A stretch of 64,000 nucleotides of DNA from Hyalella azteca (lineage: Eukaryota > Arthropoda > Malacostraca > Amphipoda > Hyalellidae), in NCBI RefSeq assembly GCF_000764305.2, contig NW_025947115.1, positions 62,001 through 126,000 on the forward strand. The letters run 5' to 3'. A program made the translations under genes and the position numbers. This document shows positions 9,860 to 21,300 of this stretch, in pieces (position 1 is the first letter of the stretch; each line of letters begins with the position of its first letter). Under the pieces are notes generated by a model. That model was not told the DNA's origin, did no database searches, and was given only the letters and a program-made list of their open reading frames with translations.

Positions 9860-10820
9860 AATTGGCTCATAATCCTCTATTCGGAAATCACTTTACCAAT
9901 TCATCTGGTCTGTTTATTTAGAAAAAACTAAATTCCTTCCAAAATTTTCGATCCTTAATCCTATTTGGCAGGATAAATTCCACCTGATACCGCAAGTAAT
10001 ATCAATACTTAGAATATCATACGCGAGTAAGTCTTCAACTATAAGCTAGTGCTCCAGTAGTTCACTCTGCCATTACAACTGAGTCGGTGAAATTACCGTT
10101 TGACCTTCAGCCGTACACGTAGCTACATGGCGTAGCAGAACGAATAGAATGATATCTGCATCGCCTACGCAGTCGATCAAAAGATAACCACTTACACTCA
10201 AAGGAGTCGAACTCTAACGCGACCTCCATCAGTTTTTCAATTTTTTTACAGACGAATTTGGAAGAATAGTCTTATTAAATGTGTTCGAAAAATGAAATAG
10301 AGTTTCATTTCAAGACTTTTAATTCTCTTTTAATGAAAACGAATATGTCGAGCAAAATTTGTTGGAAGAAGCTCTCCAACAAGCGTATGTGGAAAAAGTT
10401 AGCTTACCGTGTGAATATAACTGAGCACCTCTGCATTAAACGGCGTCAAGACAGTAACTGATCGATTCCCTTTAGTTTGAGGGCGATCACAAAACTCACA
10501 CGTGTTCTGAGATTGTAAGCACCAAAACAGGTGTGACATCTCGTGTTGAGCCCCTTTCATATTGATCGTTGTGCACTTCTAAGCTCGACCAGAGATAGTA
10601 GTAGTAGAATAAGTAGAGTAAAAATAGTAGTTTGGCTTACTAGCGCTTATGTTATTAAGTTATTTCGCACCAAAAATCGCGAAAGAACGGCGCCAGCAAG
10701 TCGGAAGGGTTCAATTATTAAAACTCATCATCCACAGTCGATCTTAGTAGGCCAGTCCGCCGTAGCTGACAAAAAAAAAAGAGGCGTTAGCATCTTAGGG
10801 ACTGGTGAAGCGCAACACCA
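9860..10820. other. Duplicated non-coding block upstream of copy 1
   Basis: Shared with 25095-26035 at high similarity. The missing first exon of the glycosyltransferase could lie here, but I could not identify a conserved ATG exon with a matching donor. Confidence 0.5.
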
Positions 10821-11026
10821 ATGAAGGAGAGACAGGTGAACTGCAACAACAATGAAGGAGGGACAGGTGAACAGCAGCAAGAAAGAAGGAGGGACAGGTG
10901 AACAGCAACAACAACGAAGGAGGGACAGGTGAACAGCAACAACAACGAAGGAGGGATAGGTGAACAGCAACAACAATGAAGGAGGGACAGGTGAACAGCA
11001 ACAACAACAAAGGAGGGACAGAACAA
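10820..11026. repeat. 31-base minisatellite, array 1
   Basis: Units contain GGAGGGACAGGTGAACAGCA followed by ACAACAAC and GAA. Further arrays of the same repeat occur at 14190-14375, 26035-26325 (interrupted), and 28365-28490. Each lies at a junction between the duplicated blocks. Confidence 0.9.
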
Positions 11027-11029
11027 AAA

Positions 11030-12140
11030 CCGCAGCGATCTAACCTTGCAGCGATTCACGGTTAATGCGCCTGTACGGTATTTATTTCTATGCTGATGTT
11101 GAACTTATTTTGTTCAAGGTCAGTCATCGATTATTTTTGGTATTATCCTTATTATTATTATTGTCATTATCATTTGTATTAATATCATCATTATAATTAT
11201 AAGTATTATTTCTTTTATATTATAATTAATAATACTATTATCATAATAATTACTAGTAGTATTATTATAATTAATCACAGTCGTTATGATAATAATGACT
11301 ATTATCTGTGATCTACCTTAAATTACCAAGTTTTTCGTCCTTCTGTTGCTGTATGGGCGCGTATCTAATATATTTTCCTCGGGATATTACCTGTACCAGG
11401 AAATTTATTTATACCAAGGACAGGAGAAAAAAATTATATTAAAAAATTTAAAAATGATATTAATTGCAAATATAAAAGTTTAATCCATATAATAATCAAA
11501 TTTGATTCGAATTTAAAACTGGGAGTTCTGTTGTTCAGCAAAAATTACGAGTTTGAACGTTAAATGTTTTTTCTTTGTTAGTTCCCAAATGATAAGGATG
11601 ATGGTATTCAGAATGACAAAAGTTTTAATGACGGGATTCAAGACATCAGTTTTTTTCAAATTTTGGACAATAATTATAAAAAGCCATTCCGGGCCAACTT
11701 GTCAAAATTAAAATATTGGTATTATTATTATACCAATATTATAGTATAAAACAGATTACAGGATTGCCCAGCGTGGCTCAACCTCGATAGTCCCTGCATG
11801 TATCGAATCTCATTATCCCGTATACACCAGAAAAAGCTTAAGTTTATTAATTAAAGAAAGACCAAATAAAATTTCACACAGAACATACAGCTCGCAGTTC
11901 ACCCAATTCTTCCCTTTCAGTATTGCCATGTCTCGCTATTCTCCCATTGAGAATAAATTTTCAAGTCCAGGTAATATCCCGACACGATAAGTAGCCTGGA
12001 TACGCGCCCCATAGCCTCTATATATTTGTGGTGCCATAAGTATCCTGGATACGCAACCCAACTTCCCTTTATATTGTGGTGCCAGAAGTTTCCTGGATAC
12101 ACGCCCCAAACAGCCCCTCTATATATATGGTGCCACAAGC
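11030..12140. repeat. Block B, copy 1 of three
   Basis: Non-coding segment homologous to 14380-15470 and 28490-29440. It holds an AT-rich core of ATTATTATTATT runs (about 11140-11290) and an end with repeated TATCCTGGATACGC sequences (about 11995-12105). No coding signal is visible. Confidence 0.75.
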
Positions 12141-12308
12141 ATATTAGAAAGCTATTGGAACAAAGCGGCATCGGATGATTCAGGACAGGTTAACAAGTGA
12201 GCTCGTTTATTTGTAGCTAGCAGGTGTTCTGTTTGTGCAGGTGACCTCAACCACAAGGGCTCACGTAGCTGCAACCGGTCACGTGACAGTAGGTGTGTAT
12301 GCGACTGC

Positions 12309-12560
12309 ATGCGTTCATGTGGCTGGATGTATTCATGTGGCTGCAGGTTTCAGTTCGCTGCAGGTGTGGATGCGAATATTCATGTTGCTGGATGTGTTCA
12401 TGTGGCGGGATGTGTTCATGTGGCGGGATGTGTTCATGTGGCGGGATGTGTTCATGTGGCGGGATGTGTTCATGTGGCTGGATGTGTTCATGTGGCGGGA
12501 TGTGTTCATGTGGCTGTAAGTGTTCAGTTCGCTGCAGGTGTTCGCTGTCATTGCAGGTAC
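12309..12560. repeat. 18-base minisatellite (GGATGTGTTCATGTGGCG), array 1
   Basis: About eight regular units at 12384-12520, flanked by looser relatives with TTCAGTTCGCTGCAGGTGTG. Related arrays lie at 27805-28123 and 33195-33385. The period is a multiple of three, which produces open frames on both strands that are not genes. Confidence 0.85.
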
Positions 12561-12569
12561 TCATCAATT

Positions 12570-14040
12570 TCGACGCACTCGTGAATGAAATAACATAAAT
12601 TTAGAGCGTTTCAAAGCAAATTATTCACCATTCTCGGAATAGAAAGCTAGTTCGAATTCAGTACTGATAACTTTTTTTTTTTTTTTTGTAAATTTGGTGG
12701 TATTTACGAATTATAAATTAAAAAAGGTCAATTATATAAGGTTATTGAAGGATAATCTTCCTATGAGCCATAATTCTGCTCAAATAATGAAGTTAAAGGA
12801 GCGTTTCTTAAATTTTGCCGCCAAGGCATTTAAATTAATTTCTCCATTACATGCGGCCACACATACAACATAGAACATGCTAAACAATTTCTCGTAAAAA
12901 GTTGGCATATAAATAGATTTGCGACGAAATGTTCCACAGTACGATTAACAATGTCGAAAAGGTTAAATTTAAGTATACCATTTTTCAAATATTATTGGCG
13001 TCTATCTGATAAGTGTTAAAATCAATTTCGCTGTAATTATCAGCGTCTAATCACATTTCAAATTTAACGGAGGCCAGGCGGGTGGCTACTTTGCTTGAAC
13101 GGTTTTTGAGGCTTTCCCTCCAGCGAAGTCGAAGTCAGGCAACGCTGGCCACCAACATACAGAATATCTTCAGCCACCATCCTTGCTGCTCCTACCGCCG
13201 CCGTTCCTGTTGTGCCCGTTTGTTCGTTGGATTATCGTTGTTGGGGTCTATTCAATAAGTCATCAAACAAATCCCGGTTTTCTTTGACCCCAAACAATTG
13301 ACCAGTGATCGTATTTAAAGGATGAATAAAAATAAGGAATGAAAACCCATAATAATAAACGAACGATAAATACATGAAAACAAGTCACAAAACTATAAAC
13401 CGTGTGTCTTTCTAGCCTTTCATTTTCAACTCGTAAGAACGTCCTAGGTTCGGAGTCCCGCTGAAATAGCACGAATAAATATAAATTAAAGACTTGAATT
13501 ACCGTAACGCTAACGAATGAATATATAGCACATAAATAATAACCTAATATAAATATTCAATATCACCAGAAAAACCACCACTATATCAACACGAAAGATT
13601 AACACGATAAATAATTCAAGTACTAACCTCTGTGGTGGATCACATAACAATGACGGGGTGCATAGCGGGTCTACACGAGGTGACTTCATAGTTCACTAAA
13701 AAAAAATGACAATACACCTAACCTAACTATCGATGAAATTATTATATTTAAAGCGGTCCATAACATCGTCGTGGCTTCGCACGGATGATTAAACTTCACA
13801 CAAGCGTCTTCACCAACTGGACGACTTCTCATCTGGGCCCAGATGAGCTTGCTCCCTCACCCTGAGCAGTTGGTAAGTGACTGCTTCTTGAGGAGCCCTG
13901 AGCTTTGCCTCGGCAAGTTCCTAAAAAATAATTGGACACTCAAGTACATTTCTGCGTAATTTGCTTCTCATTCAAAATAAATTCGTTCACGAATCTCATT
14001 TCCAATGAGTAGCCATCAGACAGATTCCTTTTAACTGATA
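12570..14040. other. Unit 1-specific sequence without a recognisable gene
   Basis: It contains a 20-base T run near 12668-12687 and a moderately GC-rich patch at about 13080-13260. Nothing matches the other units. I found no splice-bounded exon or transposon end. Confidence 0.45.
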
Positions 14041-14044
14041 AGTG

Positions 14045-14190
14045 ATACATTTATAAATAGTTAATTGATAAATGATTGGTTGATGTATGATTGATTGATA
14101 TATGATTAATTGATAAATGATCTATTGAAATTTGATTGATTGAAAAATGGGTGATCGATAAATGATTAATTGATAACTGATTCGCAACAA
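14045..14190. repeat. AT-rich tandem repeat of GATTAATTGATAAATGAT type
   Basis: Degenerate units of about 14-18 bases built from TTGATTGAT and TTGATAAATGA directly precede the 31-base array. Confidence 0.7.
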
Positions 14191-14375
14191 CAACGAAGGA
14201 GGGACAGGTGAACAGCAACAACAACGAAGGAGGTGAACAGCAACAACAACGAAGGAGGGACAGGAGAACAGCAACAACAACGAAGGATGACAGGTGAACA
14301 GCAACAACAACGAAGGAAGGACAGGTGAACAGCAACAACAACGAAGGAGGACAGGTGAACAGCAACAACAACGAT
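14190..14375. repeat. 31-base minisatellite, array 2
   Basis: Six units, some shortened (for example AGGAGGTGAACAGC with an internal deletion near 14230). The junction on its right into block B reads GATTCACG, as at 11050 and 28503. Confidence 0.9.
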
Positions 14376-14379
14376 CGAA

Positions 14380-15470
14380 CCGTGGAACGATTCACGTTAT
14401 GGGGTGCGTCCGTACGGTATTTTTCCCTCTGCTGATGTTGAACTTATCTTTGGCCAAGTTTAGTCATTGATTATTATCAGTATTTTCATTTTTATTATTA
14501 TTATAATTATTATTTTAATTTATAATAAAATTTTGATTATTTATATTATTATTATTTTATTATTACCATTGTTACTATTAGTATTATTATAAATATTATC
14601 ATTGTCGTTATAATAATATGGCCAATATTGCCAGTGATCTATCTTAAATTATTAACTTTTAAGTTCTTCTGTTTCTGTATGGGCGCGCATCCAGAATATT
14701 TGTGTCGGGATATTACCTGTGCCTGGAAGTTTATTCTTACCATAGAGAGGAGGAAAAGTATTTAATAAATTCTATGTGGTATTCAAGTGTAAATGTAAAA
14801 GTTTGTTACATATAAAAATCAAATTAAAATTTGATTTTTTATTTAAAACTAAAAGTTCTGTTGTATACAAAAATTACAAGTTTGAACGATAAATGTTATT
14901 TATACTTTGTTGGTTCCCAAATGTTCAGGATGATGGTTTCCAGAATTACAAAATTTTTAAAATCTGCATACGGGACATACGTACATCAGAATTTTCAAAT
15001 GGCAGAGAATATATGTCATTGGTCACGCCGGGCCAGCCTGTCAATATCATAATATTATTATTATTATTGACAATCCCAATATTAGAATATAACACAATTA
15101 GTGGGATAGCCCGGAATAGCCCATGCTCGATTATCCCTGCAAGTTTCGAATATTATTATCCAGTAGATAAAAAAATAACGTTAATGTCTATTACCTAAAG
15201 AACGGTCAAATAAAATTTTACACAGAATATAGAACTCGCAGTTTACCCAATCCTTCCCTCCCAGTATTGCAATGCCTCGCTATTCTCCCACTGAAAATAA
15301 TTTTTTGCCACGTAATATCCCGACACGATAAGTATCCTGGATACGCTCCCCAACTGCCCTATATATTTGTGGTGCCATATGTATCCTGGATACGCACGCC
15401 AATGGCCAATATCTTGAGGTGACATTAGTTTTTTTGGATACGCGCAACAACAGCACCCGTGTATATGTGG
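14380..15470. repeat. Block B, copy 2 of three
   Basis: Homologous to 11030-12140 and closer to 28490-29440. It has the same AT-rich core and the same TATCCTGGATACGC end, and continues into block C. Confidence 0.75.
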
Positions 15471-17900
15471 CGCGTGTAGCATTGTCATTGGTTCGTAAGT
15501 GTGTCATTCCAATAGTGGGTAAGCGCCTGCCGTTACCTGCGTTAGACGGAGTGACCATGTCAATGGTAATTAAGTAGCTTGTACACGGAGCCAGTAGTGG
15601 CAGCCAGTACAATTTTATGAGGTAACCTGTAACTAATTATCATGCTGCAGGTTTAGTGTAAAGGGTTACTGGATCCTTCACTTGCCAGTAGCGCCTAGAC
15701 TCGGTATAGAGTGGCGGTTAGTATAGTATAAAAGTTGTACTGACCACTACTAATATCTCCGTGGACAAGCACTTATACAGGGGTTGGACGAAATAAGGGA
15801 ATAACTGAACATTTGAAATCATAATGTGTGAACATGTAATATATATAGCAAAACTGGCATATCTTAATGTTTCTTTGTTTATTATTGGCGCTAATTGATA
15901 TTTTATATTTTAACGATATATTTAGGCATTGTTGTTTCTACAACAATTTAAAAAATTTATAAATGACGAGCCTCTATCAGTTTCAGAGAGGCCAAATAGA
16001 CAGTGCTCGTATAGTAGGTGTTAGTCACACTCTAACAATGCACACTTTGTATCAACCAATACCCGGACAATTGAGGCTGTAATTGCCATAAAGGTGGACC
16101 TACACGATTAATGCTAAAATATATGTTATGGATTTTTAAGGAGTTTCCCCTACACTGTTAGAAAAATTACCGTTAACGGTATTACCGGTGTTTCAGTGGC
16201 CGGTTGGTACGTGAAAAGAAACACCGTGTCTCCGTTTTTATTCTAATTTAACACTATAAATCCGTAAAACATGTGATAAAAACGGTGAAACAGTTTATTT
16301 TCACGGAGCGGCCGGCCACTAGAACGGCAGTGGGACCGTTTTTTCTAACAGTGTACTTATTCCAACCCTTGAATATACGCCTCCCTAAAATGCTAAAAGA
16401 TCCTAATTGATTAAATATGCTGGATGAAATTGCTTTTATTACCAAGTTAACTTGGATAAGATGTTAAATTTTCGCATATTAGTGTGATGAAGTGAATGCC
16501 ATTGGGAAGTACCCTTGACAACGTAAGTACGACCTGATGAGGGAAGTCTTGTCAATGATTGCCTTTAGCTTAAGAAATTCCGAAAACAATATAAGACTTG
16601 CTGTAAAAAATTTTTAAAATGAATTTTGTTTCAAAATAACAGAGCGTATTACTCATTTCTGTCAGGAGTTCAGCTGGAAGATGGCAAACAAGAAGGCAAG
16701 GAAAAATTGCGACGTGAACCCTATACCCCGCCTGACCAGGTCAGAGGGATAATGTATATGTAATAAAAAGCTTGTTGCTTGCTCGGGTTTGTTTCTCACT
16801 CGTGTCAGGTACCTTCCTTGAAGCGCTCCTGTTAACCATTAACATTTTATTTAAGCAAGACTAAATGGAATAGTTAATACATTAATACAAAGGAACGTAA
16901 TCAAAGAAACACTAAATCTATACACTTGGCATAATGGATGCCCAATACTGGTAGCGGCTTGACAAGAGATCAGGACTCCCTCTTGATCCGAGAGCTCCCA
17001 GACGGGATCTTAAATCTCGACCTTTAATATTTAATCTGGTCTACGGCCCGCCCTCCAGAAGCTCTCACTGAATCCATGCAGCTCCGCAACCCTACACGTG
17101 AAACAAATTATATTTCAAGACTGACCAGTTTGTACGGCAAATACGCAATGACAATCACAGCTGATGAATTGATTTCTAATTTATGCCATATTATAACCAA
17201 TCATTTGATTCAATACTATATTCGAAGAATAATTTTTTGGCGCAACTCACCGATAAAGGCAGTGGTTGCCAGCTATGCTAAAGTCACTATAGTGCGCTAC
17301 AACGAGTTGACAATGCCGTTACATGGGTTGCTCACTGTATGATTACTGGCTTCCAACTGACAGGCCGCGGTCAATTCCTACTGTTGTCGCATACCATTCA
17401 GTGCCTTCTAGAACTTAAATTTAGACCCTTACAATATATACCGCTTCATTGCGGGAACTATAACTCGTAATTTGGAACACTTCCGCATTCGTGTTGCAAT
17501 AGACGTTGAGATATAATAAATGAAAACATTATTAGAGTAGATTCATTTTTATAGAAAATATCGTAAATACTCGTTGAGATTCTCAATATATTAGAATGAC
17601 CAGTCCAGTATGTAAAGATCTACACTTTGTCATTTCTAGCGTTAGGGTTTCGAGGAAATTTTGAAGGGAACAGATTCGTAGAGTACTAGCATGCCAAGGG
17701 TGACCATGATACCATGAGAGCCTGGGCCGGGTAAGTGGCCAGTGACATGGTAGCGAGCAACCCGTTCGACGAAATCAACCAGTAACCAGCGAGCAACAGT
17801 TTTCATGAGTGTAACCAGTACCATTGGAATAACCGGTAGGTAACCTGTGCCACTCAAGCAACCTGTACCTGTAACAAACCTTATATAGCGATTTAAATAG
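15470..17900. repeat. Block C, copy 1 of two (non-coding)
   Basis: Matches 29440-31660 closely, apart from a 201-base MITE at 16153 and smaller differences near 17040-17090. It leads directly into the start of unit 2. No gene is seen. Confidence 0.75.
16153..16353. mobile_element. 201-base MITE with TA target duplication
   Basis: Terminal repeats CACTGTTAGAAAAA and TTTTTTCTAACAGTG lie between TA (16151-16152) and TA (16354-16355). The matching site in the other unit (TA at 30110-30111) is empty and has a single TA. Much of the interior is also inverted (GGTAC/CCGGTC-rich arms), which suggests a hairpin-forming element. Confidence 0.92.
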
Positions 17901-17982
17901 GATTATACTTTTCGTATAGTGAGATAAGGAATTCTTCATACTAACGGGAACAAAATTGCAGTTTCATAAATGCACGGTCGAA

Positions 17983-17988
17983 TTTATT
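17983..17988 (-). promoter_or_regulatory. Putative polyadenylation signal of glycosyltransferase copy 2
   Basis: AATAAA on the minus strand, about 240 bases after the stop at 18226, conserved in position with copy 1. Confidence 0.35.
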
Positions 17989-18225
17989 CCAAGCTAACAT
18001 ATGTTATCTCTTTGCTTCTTACGCTCCCAGAAAACATTAATCTGCGGTGCAGTTCTAATCTGGTATGGTTTTTGTAATTGTTTGCGTTCCTCCATTCAAT
18101 CGAAATTTCATGTTTTTCGTACTGACACTGACATGTGCACCTATACATAGGAATGGCTTTCACTGACGTACACATTCATTCATAGGAATAGCTTTGCCAG
18201 CGCGGCTAGGAACGAGTGGAAGAGT

Positions 18226-18363
18226 TCATGTGAGTAGCGGATGCTTCTTGACGACGACTGGACAGAATTCAGAGGCGAGCCTGTGCATGTGGCTGCCTGA
18301 CTGTACTTCCTTGTCTCGCGTCATGTAGTTGAAGAAATGCAGGCCCAGACTGTCCGGGTACAG
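18226..18363 (-). CDS. Copy 2 terminal exon
   Basis: 46 codons including TGA, with the same borders as copy 1. It ends HPLLT, versus HPLLA in copy 1, and has LHFFNYM in place of LHFYNYM. Confidence 0.82.
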   Translation of the reverse strand: MYPDSLGLHFFNYMTRDKEVQSGSHMHRLASEFCPVVVKKHPLLT

Positions 18364-21300
18364 CTGCAAAATAAATATATTGTAACAAGTAGCCACAGTA
18401 AACGGTGAACATTATCCTCTAACCCTGAATGTTGAACCTTTTGACAGGTATTGCAATGCAGAGCAGCATTGTATCTCTACACTAATATTTTAATGCTGCA
18501 CTCAACACATTATTGAGCGTCATCATACGAATATTTCTGAATATTAAATATATATTTGATAGCTTGTCTAAGACATTGGTTTTGAATATAACTTTGTCTA
18601 GATCATCCGCAGTACTTTTAACAAAAATAACCTGAATGCCGTTACTTTTAATTAATCTGGAACTAGACACAGCACGTTCGTATAAGATCCTCAAAGCGGA
18701 GATGCAGACTCTCCAACCAGCGATAAATTTCTATGATATGAATGCTTTGCACATCACGACCATGAGAAAATAATTTTTCTCACTGCTTTTTTGTCTTGAA
18801 AATATTATAGTTGTTGTTCGCCGTGAGGAAATCACAGTTTTTTGACCGAGAGAATTTAACTGATGTTCTTCATCGTCAGGTATCACCGTTAGTTTTGGCC
18901 GTGAAAATATCCCAGTATTTTGGCCATTAGAATATTACAGTTACTTTAGGCCGCGAGAATGTCAACTTTTATTGACCGTGAAAATGCCAACTTTTTTTCT
19001 ACTCGGAGAATTTACAGTTTTTTTTGCCTGAACAAATCACAGTTATTTTTTGTCGTGAAAATTTCACAGTCCAGAGGCCAGGTTGAAATTTCATGCACCA
19101 AATTTGCCCCCACAATCTCTACCCCGCGGATACAGCTCGTAAACTATGACCTATACTCACAGTTTGTATGGGTGGAGAAGTTTCATTCTTTTCAGGGCCA
19201 AGAAAAAGTTTATATGCCACGTCGTAGTGCACGGCCATGAAGGCATTGGACCGAAGTGCCACCCAGTCGCATTCCTCCGTCTGGTCTGCACATTTCAAGG
19301 GCGAGTCATCGGCGACTAACGACAAGTGATGGACGGCCACCCATGAGTCACCGGTGAGTTTATTTGGTCTAAATACTAGCAGGTTCAAGAAACAAATATC
19401 TCCAAAATATCGGATAACAAAATATTTGTATGATGAGTTCAAATTTATGAACAATAACGAACAAAATATTTAGTCCTAAAATATTCATGTAGAATTGTTA
19501 TTGTTCTTCTATTTTTTTAAGTCTGCTCCTAAGGAGAGAAGGTAGAACAAAGCGACTCGGCCCATGGCACAGCAGAGGCTACAAGCGAGTAACTGCCATT
19601 AGGAAACATGCTAACGATAATAATTGGACACAAAAACCAGAACTAAAAAAATGCACAAAAATCAGAACTAAATATTACATTTACTCTACGTAGCTGCTAA
19701 AATCACGCCGTATAAACTTTCGAATTGAACATGGCAATGTATAAAAACTCACTGGAACAGGGGTTGGTTGCATTACAGGGTTGAATTGGTTGAGATGTTC
19801 GGTTGTGAGTAGCGTTCACGAGGCGATCTAAGCCAACGGGTTTTAGATCGCATCCCAGCAGTCGCGCCACGTCAGACATGGCCGTGGGCCCGTTGGCGGC
19901 CCAAGCTTTGCCCTGCAATCATCAACGAAATGTTAGACCGGCTACATGGGTCGAGATTCGAGCATAATCTTCCCATAATATTACCTAGTTGAGACACAGG
20001 TTTGTACAGGTCGTGTTATAATTAATTTTACAGGTCGTATTAAAAGTTGAGAAAATTTTCTAGTTGCGATAAATATACAAGTGTGAGCAATACACAGGCT
20101 GTGGTCATTGTAGAACGGTGAGAAATATACAGTAGTAATCAACAGGAAGCTGTGATCTACAGAAGCTGTGATCATTATTCACGATAGAACTTCTAGGAGG
20201 AAATTCCAAGTGTCATGTCCACCCGAGAATCCATATGTGCCTTATTCGCCACTGAAATCAAAGCAATGAGACCATTTCAGGACAATTTATTCGATATAAA
20301 TTGCAAGTGATATATCAAGCAATGGCAAGTAAATTTGCCATTAATCTCCGTGTGCTATCACGAGACGAAGTTTGAAGTGATGCTGCGGCTGTACTCTGAG
20401 TGACGCTTAGGTAAGTGGAGCATTAACACGCGTGTTGTCAGGAAGGCAGTTTCTCACCGCACCGCCCGCATGGATCGCGATGATCCTCATGACGTCAATT
20501 GGAGATCATAACAAACCTCCAGCAGCAACATCATTACTGGGCCATGTTGACGTGGTTCAACACATGACCCTGAGCAACATGGCCCAACATGCCCTCACAT
20601 TATAGTTGGCAGCAACATGGCCCAACATGCCCTCACATTATTGTTGATGGCAACATGGCCCAACATGCCCTCACATTATAGTTGGCAGCAACGTGGCCAA
20701 CATGCCCTCACATTATAGTTGACGGCAACATGGCCCAACATGCCCTCACATTATTGTTGACGGCAACATGGCCCAACATGCCCTCACATTATTGTTGATG
20801 GCAACATGGCACCCAACATGCCCTCACATTATAGTAGGCATCAACATGGCCCAACATGCTCTCACATTATAGTTGGCAGCAACATGCTTCATGACCCTCA
20901 GCAACATGGGGTGGTGGCGCCGCATGCGGTGAATGGCGTGGTTCAAGTTGCCGCTCTCGTCGTACTGTAAGCATCATTTTTATTTCCTTGAGTTACTCCT
21001 GTGAAATATTTTCTGAGGAAGTCTAGAAGTCTATGTATAGGTTGCTAGCTGAATGCAATTTAGTTCAGTCACCCGTCAACTGAAGTTTCTGATTTTTGTC
21101 CATGTATTCTGGCTTATCGTAGTTTCTAATTATCAACTGTAATCTAAATGATGTTAAAAATTAGAAAGCACGGACTGTTATAAGACTAAGTAGAGAATTG
21201 ATATCACTTGTTTGCTGAAATCGCAAGTTAACTAAAAATCTAAGAGCATAAAATAGTCCACAAGAATTAATATCTTTATAGAACACGTTACGAGATCGGC

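Noticed and set aside
10728..11059. Leu/Cys-rich minus-strand frames (CCCCSPVPPS repeats)
   Set aside because: Translations of the 31-base satellite, recurring at 14051-14395 and 28365-28508. No splice or start context.
12235..12598. Overlapping open frames rich in CSCGGM, HVAG or HEHIPP repeats
   Set aside because: Products of the 18-base minisatellite, open on both strands in several frames. The same holds for 27802-28560 and 33197-33474, the former also running through Ns.
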